This document shows, in pieces, positions 1-5,260 of a stretch of 5,260 nucleotides of DNA (position 1 is the stretch's first letter; every line of letters begins with the position of its first letter). The DNA lies in assembly GCA_900772745.1 (NCBI GenBank), contig CAAGRV010000102.1, positions 1 through 5,260 on the forward strand. Direction: 5' to 3'. The notes beneath the pieces were generated by a model. The model saw only the letters and a program-made list of their open reading frames with translations. It was not told the origin of the DNA and searched no databases. Both the position numbers and the translations under genes were made by a program. This DNA is from Clostridia bacterium (GTDB taxonomy: Bacteria; Bacillota; Clostridia; Christensenellales; UBA3700).

Positions 1-31
1 AGAATACCTAGAGAAAAATCTCCAATACTAA
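1..31 (+). CDS. Possible 3' end of an upstream rightward gene (partial)
   Basis: Reading from base 2, the frame encodes EYLEKNLQY and stops with TAA at 29-31. A strong intrinsic terminator starts 20 bases downstream, which is the usual spacing after a gene on this strand. The peptide is hydrophilic and looks like an ordinary C-terminus, but nine residues are too few to identify a family. The reading rests mainly on the terminator. The first frame is also open here, but it runs through both terminator hairpins and looks like chance. Confidence 0.35.
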   Translation, partial: EYLEKNLQY

Positions 32-50
32 TCAAAAATAACAAAATTTT

Positions 51-80
51 AGGGATAACAATCAAGTTATCCCTATTTTT
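51..80 (+). terminator. Rho-independent terminator of the upstream rightward gene
   Basis: AGGGATAAC (51-59) pairs perfectly over 9 bp with GTTATCCCT (66-74) around a six-base loop. The stem is followed by ATTTTTATTTTC, a good U-tract on the + strand. The minus-strand side is also T-rich (AAAATTTTGTTATTTTT after the stem), so the hairpin may work in both directions. It probably ends the gene whose last codons lie at 2-31. Confidence 0.85.
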
Positions 81-84
81 ATTT

Positions 85-288
85 TCAAAATCAGCCCAAC
101 TAGATATTGATATGCTAGCTCGTTTGCTCACGCTTATCACATTTTATGGCGATTGCTCTTTTGCATATAGATTTTATCAAGATATATTGCTACTTTTGCT
201 ATTTGTGCAATTACATTATACAAAGATTTTGTATGAACTAACTTTTTTATTGAGTGTTGCACTAGGTAGCACAATTCACCCTAGCAAC
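85..288. other. Convergent intergenic gap with no supported gene
   Basis: This 204-base AT-rich stretch lies between two terminators. An ATG at 112 opens a 71-codon frame, but it lacks a ribosome binding site and its 3' end runs through the palindromic terminator, so it is not called. Visible structure is minor. There is an imperfect direct repeat, ATTGCTCTTTTGC (152-164) and ATTGCTACTTTTGC (186-199). There is a weak AT hairpin at 218-234. A bulged hairpin pairs GTTGC (256-260) plus TAGG (263-266) with CCTA (280-283) plus GCAAC (284-288). No convincing promoter or known RNA fold was found. Decayed gene remnants are possible but unproven. Confidence 0.4.
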
Positions 289-289
289 A

Positions 290-315
290 AAAAACTCGAT
301 ACGTATCGAGTTTTT
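290..315 (-). terminator. Terminator of the QueG-like gene, probably bidirectional
   Basis: A 26-base perfect palindrome has its centre between 302 and 303; each half is five A/T pairs plus CTCGATAC. On the minus strand it begins three bases after the TAA at 319-321 and ends in a run of six T's, as an intrinsic terminator does. On the plus strand it is followed by TTTTTGCTTTATTTT, so it could also stop rightward transcription. Since the palindrome has no unpaired spacer, the RNA loop must open the central bases. Confidence 0.85.
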
Positions 316-318
316 GCT

Positions 319-990
319 TTATTTTAACTTGTTGTATGGACAGGCTTTTATACAAATTCCGCACACACTTCCACGCCCTATGCCTTGGAAATGTTCCTTC
401 ATATATCTACTACACTTTTCGGCGTCAAGGATTGTATCTCGCTCGTCGCCCACATTATAATTTTGTCCAAAGATTGCGCCCGCAGGACAAGCTTTGACGC
501 ATGCTTGACAATCTCCACAACCATTTTTGATAATGTTGTTGGTCACTCCAAGTGGATAATCGGTGAGCACTGTCACCAGTCTTATTTTGCTTCCCCACTC
601 TTTACTTACGAACAATCCGCTCTTGCCTATCCAACCTGCTCCCGACAAAACAGCCCCCGTCTTGTGCGGAAAAGCTCCTGCATATCTGTCCGTATCCGAG
701 GACTGAGATGCAGGAATCATATACCCTACATATCCCAATCTTTGCAAATATGTTTGGGTATAAAGCGCCATTTGGTCGAGGCACGCATTGACAGTGCGGT
801 AGTGGTGAAAATACTCATAAGTTGGCTTGTCTGTGATACCTTTCAAAATATACTCATTGAGTTTGTATCCGATAGTCACCGCATACGGCAATCCTTTGGC
901 TTGTGGCACACCGCTCACGTCGCTTAACGACACCAAACAAGCTCCCCACTCGTGCAAATGTTCTTTCAATTTCAAAATTTCTTCATTCAT
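319..990 (-). CDS. Short QueG-like protein with two 4Fe-4S motifs
   Basis: This encodes 223 residues from the ATG at 990. Residues 109-144 run from HKTGAV through GWIGK (119-123) to IRLVTVLTD. This closely follows the conserved core of epoxyqueuosine reductase QueG, which carries out the last step of queuosine synthesis in tRNA using cobalamin and 4Fe-4S clusters. Two ferredoxin-type motifs follow: Cys158, 161, 164 and 168 (CxxCxxCxxxCP), then Cys210, 213 and 217 (CxxCxxxCP), with Cys193 between them. Eight cysteines suffice for two clusters. There is no signal peptide, so it is probably cytoplasmic. Typical QueG has more than 300 residues; this protein is shorter, ends right after the second motif and has no C-terminal HEAT-repeat region. 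Proteins of this short type are often labelled epoxyqueuosine reductase, but their activity may differ. No queuosine genes lie nearby. It has its own promoter and terminator. An in-frame GTG at 996 would add two residues but lies before the predicted transcription start. The fold assignment is firm, the substrate uncertain. Confidence 0.88.
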   Translation of the reverse strand: MNEEILKLKEHLHEWGACLVSLSDVSGVPQAKGLPYAVTIGYKLNEYILKGITDKPTYEYFHHYRTVNACLDQMALYTQTYLQRLGYVGYMIPASQSSDTDRYAGAFPHKTGAVLSGAGWIGKSGLFVSKEWGSKIRLVTVLTDYPLGVTNNIIKNGCGDCQACVKACPAGAIFGQNYNVGDERDTILDAEKCSRYMKEHFQGIGRGSVCGICIKACPYNKLK

Positions 991-996
991 AGTCAC

Positions 997-1025
997 ATTA
1001 TAAGATATTTTTCATCTTTTGCCAA
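997..1025 (-). promoter_or_regulatory. Sigma-A-type promoter of the QueG-like gene
   Basis: On the minus strand, TTGGCA (1020-1025) and a perfect TATAAT (997-1002) are separated by exactly 17 bases. Transcription would start about seven bases past the -10 box, at or next to the A of the ATG at 990. No Shine-Dalgarno sequence precedes that ATG, so the geometry predicts a leaderless mRNA. The element lies between the guaB terminator and the gene, so the gene is transcribed separately from guaB. Confidence 0.75.
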
Positions 1026-1050
1026 CTTTTCAACACAATTATTCGAGCAT

Positions 1051-1077
1051 AAAAAAACACCCACCGATTGGTGGGTG
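1051..1077 (-). terminator. Rho-independent terminator of guaB
   Basis: On the minus strand, CACCCACC and GGTGGGTG form a perfect 8-bp GC-rich stem around a four-base loop (AATC), followed directly by seven T's (1057-1051). It lies 13 bases past the guaB stop codon. The stem is strong and should separate guaB from the QueG-like gene downstream, which has its own promoter. Confidence 0.93.
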
Positions 1078-1090
1078 CATATTGTTGATT

Positions 1091-2545
1091 TTAGCCCTTT
1101 GTAGAATAGTTTGGAGCTTCTTTAGTGATGCTGATATCGTGTGGGTGGCTCTCAACCAATGCCGCACTAGAAATCTTAACGAATTCTGCATCTTTGCGGA
1201 GCATTTCGATATTTTGCATTCCACAATATCCCATACCAGAACGAAGACCGCCCATAAGTTGGTAGATAACGTCAGATACACTTCCTCTGAATGGTACACG
1301 TCCCTCAACGCCTTCTGGAACAAGCTTTTTGGCATTGGTTTGGAAATATCTGTCCTTGCTACCTGCTGCCATAGCACCAAGTGAGCCCATTCCACGATAT
1401 ACCTTATAACTTCTGCCTTGGAAAATCTCAATGTCGCCAGGAGTTTCTTCTGTACCTGCGAACAAGCTACCGAGCATAACAGCACTTGCGCCTGCGCCCA
1501 AAGCTTTCACAATGTCGCCAGAATATTTGATACCGCCGTCTGCGATAATTCTCTTGCCCATCTTGTCAGCCATCTCAGCACAATCCATAACCGCTGTCAC
1601 TTGTGGCACACCAATACCGGCAATAATACGTGTAGTACAGATAGAACCAGGTCCAATACCTACTTTTACTACATCTGCGCCGTTGTCGATAAGAGCCTTG
1701 GTAGCCTCTGCAGTAGCTACGTTGCCCACGATAAGTGGAAGATTTGGATATGCGCCTTTTACCTTGGCAACGGTGTCGATAACGCCTCTGCTGTGTCCGT
1801 GTGCTGTATCAATGGTGATAATATCAACTTTGGCATTTACCAAAGCGTCCACTCTCTCCATAATATCGCCAGTTACGCCAACTGCCGCACCAGCAAGAAG
1901 TCTGCCGTTGTTGTCTTTGGCACTGTTTGGATATTTGATAGCTTTCTCAATATCTTTGATAGTAATAAGTCCTTTTAGGTTAAAATCTTTGTCTACGAGT
2001 GGCAACTTCTCAATACGGTGAGCACCCAAGATTTGTTGTGCTTGTTCCAAAGTTGTTCCAACTGGAGCGGTAACAAGTCCATTCTTGGTCATACATTCGC
2101 CGATGAGCTTGGTCATATCAGTCTCGAAACGCAAGTCACGGTTGGTGATAATACCCACAAGCTTTGTTCCTTCGGTCACTGGCACACCACTTATGCGGAA
2201 TTTTCTCATAAGATTGTCAGCCTCTTGGAGCGTGTTGTTTGGTCCGAGCGAGAATGGGTGAGTAATAACGCCATTTTCACTTCTCTTGACCTTGTCAACG
2301 TGGTCAGCTTGAGCCTCGATAGACATATTTTTGTGAATCATACCAATACCGCCCTCTCTTGCAATCGCAATAGCAAGTTCGTATTCGGTAACTGTGTCCA
2401 TAGATGCACTAAGTAGTGGAATGTTGAGATTGATACCATCACAGAGTTTTGTAGAAAGATCTACTTGATAAGGCAACACTTCAGAATATCTAGGAATAAG
2501 TAGAACATCGTCAAATGTCAAGCCTTCTTTCAAAATTTTAGCCAT
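1091..2545 (-). CDS. guaB: IMP dehydrogenase
   Basis: This encodes 484 residues, a normal length for bacterial IMPDH. The enzyme oxidises IMP to XMP with NAD+, the first committed step from IMP to GMP, in the cytoplasm and as a tetramer. The start MAKILKEGLTFDDVLLIPRY is typical of the family. Residues about 95-205 form the two CBS domains, the regulatory nucleotide-binding module inserted into the TIM barrel. The catalytic loop GPGSICTTR holds the nucleophile Cys303. IIADGGIK (333-340) and the GS(L)FAGTEETPG segment (359-370) bind phosphate and IMP. The flap has the Arg399-Tyr400 dyad in DRYFQ, followed by EGVEGRVPFRG. All key residues are present. The frame is open for another 32 codons upstream, but that part contains the promoter and a ribosome binding site precedes Met at 2545, so this start is preferred. 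The gene is a single transcription unit. No riboswitch fits in its leader of about 25 bases. Confidence 0.98.
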   Translation of the reverse strand: MAKILKEGLTFDDVLLIPRYSEVLPYQVDLSTKLCDGINLNIPLLSASMDTVTEYELAIAIAREGGIGMIHKNMSIEAQADHVDKVKRSENGVITHPFSLGPNNTLQEADNLMRKFRISGVPVTEGTKLVGIITNRDLRFETDMTKLIGECMTKNGLVTAPVGTTLEQAQQILGAHRIEKLPLVDKDFNLKGLITIKDIEKAIKYPNSAKDNNGRLLAGAAVGVTGDIMERVDALVNAKVDIITIDTAHGHSRGVIDTVAKVKGAYPNLPLIVGNVATAEATKALIDNGADVVKVGIGPGSICTTRIIAGIGVPQVTAVMDCAEMADKMGKRIIADGGIKYSGDIVKALGAGASAVMLGSLFAGTEETPGDIEIFQGRSYKVYRGMGSLGAMAAGSKDRYFQTNAKKLVPEGVEGRVPFRGSVSDVIYQLMGGLRSGMGYCGMQNIEMLRKDAEFVKISSAALVESHPHDISITKEAPNYSTKG

Positions 2546-2555
2546 AAGAAATTTA

Positions 2556-2564
2556 CTCTCCTTT
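2556..2564 (-). promoter_or_regulatory. Ribosome binding site that fixes the guaB start
   Basis: The minus strand reads AAAGGAGAG, followed by ten bases and then the ATG at 2545. This is a good Shine-Dalgarno match with slightly long spacing. It supports Met at 2545 over the ATG at 2641, which opens the longer frame. Confidence 0.85.
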
Positions 2565-2576
2565 GCACTTTTTCTT

Positions 2577-2605
2577 ATTTTAGCGAAAACAAAAAAATAA
2601 GTCAA
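2577..2605 (-). promoter_or_regulatory. Sigma-A-type promoter of guaB
   Basis: On the minus strand, TTGACT (2600-2605) and TAAAAT (2577-2582) each match the consensus at five of six bases and are spaced by 17 bases. The spacer is T-rich. The predicted start of transcription is near 2570, giving a leader of about 25 bases that holds the ribosome binding site. There is no room for a purine riboswitch or attenuator downstream of this start. Confidence 0.8.
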
Positions 2606-2675
2606 CAAGAATACAAGCCTAAAAAGTTTTTTATTGTTCAATGCGTATTATCCAATATTTTATGCTTATTTGTTT

Positions 2676-2701
2676 TTGGACAAATGCATCATAATGTCCA
2701 A
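2676..2701. promoter_or_regulatory. Inverted repeat upstream of the GH3 promoter, candidate operator
   Basis: TTGGACA (2676-2682) and TGTCCAA (2695-2701) are perfect 7-bp inverted copies with 12 bases between them, centre to centre 19 bp or almost two helical turns. A related half-site, TATCCAA, lies at 2649-2655. The repeat ends 27 bases before the GH3 -35 box and is about 70 bases from the guaB -35 box. That suits an activator site for the glucosidase gene. It does not match the compact LacI-family or catabolite-control operator pattern. The binding protein is unknown. Confidence 0.4.
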
Positions 2702-2728
2702 TCATCATTAAAAAATTTTACAAAAACA

Positions 2729-2757
2729 TTGAAAATGTAAAGATTATGTGATATGAT
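2729..2757 (+). promoter_or_regulatory. Likely promoter of the GH3 gene
   Basis: TTGAAA (2729-2734) and TATGAT (2752-2757) each match the consensus at five of six bases and are 17 bases apart. The predicted transcription start is near 2764, giving a leader of about 46 bases. A second possible -10 is the extended element TGTTATAAT (2763-2771), which lacks a good -35 box. A third TATAAT is at 2778-2783. Confidence 0.65.
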
Positions 2758-2764
2758 AATCTTG

Positions 2765-2782
2765 TTATAATAGTTATTATAA
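2765..2782. repeat. AT-only palindrome at the GH3 transcription start
   Basis: TTATAATA (2765-2772) and TATTATAA (2775-2782) form a perfect 8-bp inverted repeat with a two-base GT spacer. It lies just downstream of the predicted -10 box and contains TATAAT in both arms. A repressor bound here would block initiation. It could also be only overlapping -10-like sequence in AT-rich DNA. Confidence 0.35.
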
Positions 2783-2796
2783 TATCTAGAACTATT

Positions 2797-2801
2797 AGGA
2801 G
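2797..2801 (+). promoter_or_regulatory. Ribosome binding site of the GH3 gene
   Basis: AGGAG is followed by eight bases and then the ATG at 2810, an ideal Shine-Dalgarno spacing. It fixes the start codon of the glucosidase. Confidence 0.9.
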
Positions 2802-2809
2802 TAGAATTT

Positions 2810-5260
2810 ATGACCAATTTGCACGACAAAATTTTGGAAATCATCAGCAAGATGACTTTGGATCAAAAAGCTGGACTTTGCTCTGGCAAAGATTTTTGGA
2901 CTACCAAAGCGTATGCTGAACTCAATATACCTAGTATTGTTACATCTGACGGTCCTCACGGACTACGCAAAGAAAACAACGAAGACGAGTCTTTGGGGCT
3001 AAAACTCTCTTACCCTGCCACAGCTTTTCCACCTGCTGTCAACCTTGCCAGCACTTGGAACACCGAGCTTGCCTACAAGATGGGCGAGGCTCTCGCTGAC
3101 CAATGCAAGGACCAAGAAGTTGACATTATCCTAGGACCTGGCACCAATATCAAGCGTTCTCCATTGTGCGGACGCAACTTTGAATACTTGTCCGAAGACC
3201 CATATCTTGCAGGCAAAATGAGCCGCAACTATATCGAAGGTGCACAAGACAACCACGTTGGCACTTCTTTGAAACACTTCTGCGCCAACAACCAAGAGCG
3301 ACTTCGTATGACCATCAGCGCTTATGTTGATGAGCGTACTTTAAGAGAGATTTATCTACCTGCTTTCGAGGAGGCAGTCAAAGCCCAACCTTACACTGTT
3401 ATGTGTTCATACAACCGCCTCAATGGTGTTTATATGTCCGACAACAAGCGTCTACTTACCGACATTCTTCGTGAAGAATGGGGTTACAAAGGCATCGTTG
3501 TTTCTGACTGGAACGCAGTCAACGACCGTGTAGAAGGTATCAAAGCTGGTATGGATTTGGAGATGCCAAGCAGTGGCGGAGAGAACGACGCTCTCATCGT
3601 CAAAGCTGTCAAGAATGGCACTCTTGCTGTGGAAGACCTTGACAGGGTTGTATATCGTTTGCTCAATCTCATCTTCACTTGCAACGCCCAAGCTCCAAAA
3701 GACTACTCTGCCGACTATGAACAAGCTCACGAGCTTGCTCGCAAAATTGCAGAAGAGTCTATCGTACTTCTCAAAAATCAAGACAATCTTTTGCCTTGGA
3801 GTTGTTCTGATGACGAAGATATTGCAGTCATCGGCAATCTTGCCAAAGAATTTAGATATCAAGGCTCAGGCTCATCTCGTATCAACCCTTACAAACTTGT
3901 TAGCTTCATTGATCATCTTGACAATATTGGAGCTAAGTACACATTCGAGCCAGGTTACAATCGTGTAGGCAACGAGCTGAACGAAGAGCTACTCTCCGCT
4001 GCAGTTGAGCTAGCCAAGACCAAACAAAAAGTTGTGTTGTTTGTCGGACTTACTGATGACTATGAGAGCGAAGGTTATGACCGCAGTCACATGCACATTC
4101 CAGAGCCACATGTCGAGCTTATCAACCAAGTTTGCGCAGCCAATCCAAACACAACCGTTGTATTGCTAGGCGGTTCACCAGTCGAAATGCCTTGGATTGA
4201 CAATGTAAAATCACTTATCAACGCTTACCTTCCAGGCGAGGCAGGTGGCGAGGCTATCTATGATATTATCTACGGCAAAGCCAATCCAAGCGGAAAACTT
4301 GCCGAAACATACCCTATCAAGCTCAACGACTTTATCGGTTCGCAATACTTCCCAATGGGACCAAACACCGTCGAATATAGAGAAGGTATCTACGTTGGTT
4401 ATCGCTATTATGACACGGCTGGCAAGCCTGTCCGTTTCCCATTCGGCTATGGTCTATCATACACCACATTCGAGTATTCTGACCTCCAAGTAGATGGCTA
4501 CAAAGTCAGCTACACCATCACCAACACAGGCAAATACGATGGTGCAGAAGTCAGCCAAATTTATATCAAAGACAATGACCCAAAGGTATTCAAAGCCAAC
4601 AAAGAACTCAAAGGTTTCAACAAGACTTTCTTGAAAGCTGGCGAAAGCAAACGAGTTACATATACCCTTGACTTCCGTAGTTTTGCATTCTACAACACCG
4701 AGTCCAACGACTGGTTCGCAACCAACGGCGAATATACTATTATGGTAGGTAGCTCTTGCGCAGATATCAAGCTTAGCCAAGTTGTTGATATGCAATTCGA
4801 CATTCCAGAGCAAGAAATCCGCAATTATAAAGAAATTTGCCCAGTATATTATGATATTGCTGGCGCAACCGAAATTGCCGACGACCAATTCCTTGCTTTG
4901 TATGATGGCGAAATCCAATCCAACATTCCAAAGAAACGTGGCGAATTCGACCGCAACACCACCATTGGCGAGCTAAGATGCTGTTTGATAGGCAAAATCA
5001 TAATGAAAGTAGCTCCTGCCCTCATCAAGAGCCAAGTGCCTGACGCCGATATGACTACTATGATTATGCTCCAACAAGGTATGACCGAAATGCCTATGAG
5101 AGCGCTCCGTGGCGTATCAAGCGGACTTATCTCCACTGTTATGCTCGACGGCTTTGTATTGTGGGGCAACAAGCATCGTTTTAGAGGTTTCTTCCGCACC
5201 ATGCTGGACAATGAGCTGCTGGACGTGCTGAGCACCGAGGGCAAGCAGGCAGGCGGCTAC
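2810..5260 (+). CDS. GH3 beta-glucosidase, cytoplasmic (3' end outside window)
   Basis: The frame is open for 817 codons to the window edge with no stop. It encodes a family 3 glycoside hydrolase that should release glucose from the non-reducing end of beta-glucosides by a retaining mechanism. Residues about 15-290 are the TIM-barrel domain: SDGPHGLR with Asp47, GRNFEYLSEDP (121-131) with Arg122, Lys155-His156, and the nucleophile Asp233 in GIVVSDW. Residues about 318-555 are the alpha/beta sandwich with ESEGYDR (419-425); Glu421 is the likely acid/base. FPFGYGLSYTTFEY (543-556) and a fibronectin-III-like domain (about 565-650) follow. There is no signal peptide and no PA14 insert. This points to hydrolysis of imported cellobiose or other glucosides, as in the clostridial BglB type. 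Residues about 680-797 form a further extension (RNTTIGEL, MPMRALRG) that I recall from other clostridial GH3 enzymes. The final 20 codons differ sharply in composition and may not belong to this gene. Exact substrate is not readable from sequence. Confidence 0.93.
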   Translation, partial: MTNLHDKILEIISKMTLDQKAGLCSGKDFWTTKAYAELNIPSIVTSDGPHGLRKENNEDESLGLKLSYPATAFPPAVNLASTWNTELAYKMGEALADQCKDQEVDIILGPGTNIKRSPLCGRNFEYLSEDPYLAGKMSRNYIEGAQDNHVGTSLKHFCANNQERLRMTISAYVDERTLREIYLPAFEEAVKAQPYTVMCSYNRLNGVYMSDNKRLLTDILREEWGYKGIVVSDWNAVNDRVEGIKAGMDLEMPSSGGENDALIVKAVKNGTLAVEDLDRVVYRLLNLIFTCNAQAPKDYSADYEQAHELARKIAEESIVLLKNQDNLLPWSCSDDEDIAVIGNLAKEFRYQGSGSSRINPYKLVSFIDHLDNIGAKYTFEPGYNRVGNELNEELLSAAVELAKTKQKVVLFVGLTDDYESEGYDRSHMHIPEPHVELINQVCAANPNTTVVLLGGSPVEMPWIDNVKSLINAYLPGEAGGEAIYDIIYGKANPSGKLAETYPIKLNDFIGSQYFPMGPNTVEYREGIYVGYRYYDTAGKPVRFPFGYGLSYTTFEYSDLQVDGYKVSYTITNTGKYDGAEVSQIYIKDNDPKVFKANKELKGFNKTFLKAGESKRVTYTLDFRSFAFYNTESNDWFATNGEYTIMVGSSCADIKLSQVVDMQFDIPEQEIRNYKEICPVYYDIAGATEIADDQFLALYDGEIQSNIPKKRGEFDRNTTIGELRCCLIGKIIMKVAPALIKSQVPDADMTTMIMLQQGMTEMPMRALRGVSSGLISTVMLDGFVLWGNKHRFRGFFRTMLDNELLDVLSTEGKQAGGY
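5201..5260 (+). other. Compositional break at the window end; possible junction
   Basis: GC is 38 of 60 bases, and 28 of 40 in the last 40. All four Leu codons are CTG, whereas I found only one CTG in the preceding 797 codons. The only CAG appears here, while every earlier Gln is CAA. The peptide ELLDVLSTEGKQAGGY resembles the D(V/L)xxxxGKxxGG(Y/F) stretch that precedes the HExxH zinc site in M3-family oligoendopeptidases. I recall this pattern but could not search it. The segment may be a chimeric assembly join or the start of a fused domain. The boundary lies roughly between 5185 and 5205. Confidence 0.55.

Noticed and set aside
112..327. A 71-codon rightward frame rich in hydrophobic residues
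   Set aside because: It has no ribosome binding site or supported promoter, and its end passes through the terminator palindrome at 290-315. The frame is open from base 1 through the first terminator too, which fits chance in AT-rich DNA.
331..352. Inverted repeat TTGTAT...ATACAA near the end of the QueG-like gene
   Set aside because: It is a short AT-rich match inside coding sequence with a long loop, expected by chance, and the real terminator is at 290-315.
385..927. A 180-codon rightward frame opposite the QueG-like gene
   Set aside because: The leftward strand holds conserved Fe-S and GWIGK motifs across the same bases, and the rightward translation resembles no family and has no promoter.
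991..996. GTG at 996 as the start of the QueG-like gene
   Set aside because: It lies between the -10 box and the predicted transcription start, so it would not be in the mRNA. The ATG at 990 is the better start.
2546..2640. A purine riboswitch in front of guaB
   Set aside because: The likely transcription start is near 2570, leaving about 25 bases of leader. No conserved purine-aptamer junctions or expression-platform hairpin were seen.
2546..2641. A 32-residue N-terminal extension of IMP dehydrogenase from an upstream ATG
   Set aside because: The extension covers the guaB promoter and ribosome binding site. The known family N-terminus matches Met at 2545, and the extra residues look like translated AT-rich intergenic DNA.
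3452..4918. Long leftward and out-of-frame rightward frames inside the GH3 gene
   Set aside because: They overlap a continuous, clearly conserved GH3 coding frame, have no ribosome binding sites, and encode nothing recognisable.

Overview
The window looks like chromosomal DNA of a low-GC Gram-positive anaerobe, most likely of the Clostridia and possibly from a gut or other plant-sugar-rich habitat. The signs are AT-rich intergenic DNA, strong sigma-A-type promoters, GGAG-type ribosome binding sites, intrinsic terminators after the genes, and a cytoplasmic family 3 glycoside hydrolase of a clostridial type. No mobile element, CRISPR array, tRNA or rRNA was seen, and I found no clear new multi-gene system.

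Layout. Positions 1-31 may hold the last codons of a rightward gene, followed by a terminator (51-80). A short AT-rich convergent gap (85-288) has no supported gene. A perfectly palindromic terminator at 290-315 ends a leftward gene (319-990) for a small QueG-like protein with two 4Fe-4S motifs. That gene has its own near-consensus promoter, placed so that its mRNA would be leaderless. Next is guaB (1091-2545, leftward), IMP dehydrogenase, a complete single-gene unit with its own promoter, ribosome binding site and terminator. A 264-bp divergent intergenic region (2546-2809) separates it from a long rightward gene (2810 to the window edge) for a GH3 beta-glucosidase. The glucosidase side of this region carries an inverted repeat upstream of the promoter and an AT-rich palindrome at the likely transcription start, both candidate operators.

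The genes appear to be separate transcription units with unrelated roles: de novo GMP synthesis (guaB), intracellular beta-glucoside hydrolysis (GH3), and an Fe-S redox protein of uncertain function. Nothing ties them into one pathway.

The oddest point is the last ~60 bases. The glucosidase frame stays open, but base composition and codon choice change abruptly: all four Leu codons become CTG, and the only CAG codon appears. The encoded peptide also resembles the stretch before the zinc site of M3-family oligoendopeptidases. I suspect a chimeric join at a contig end; a real in-frame fusion is less likely.
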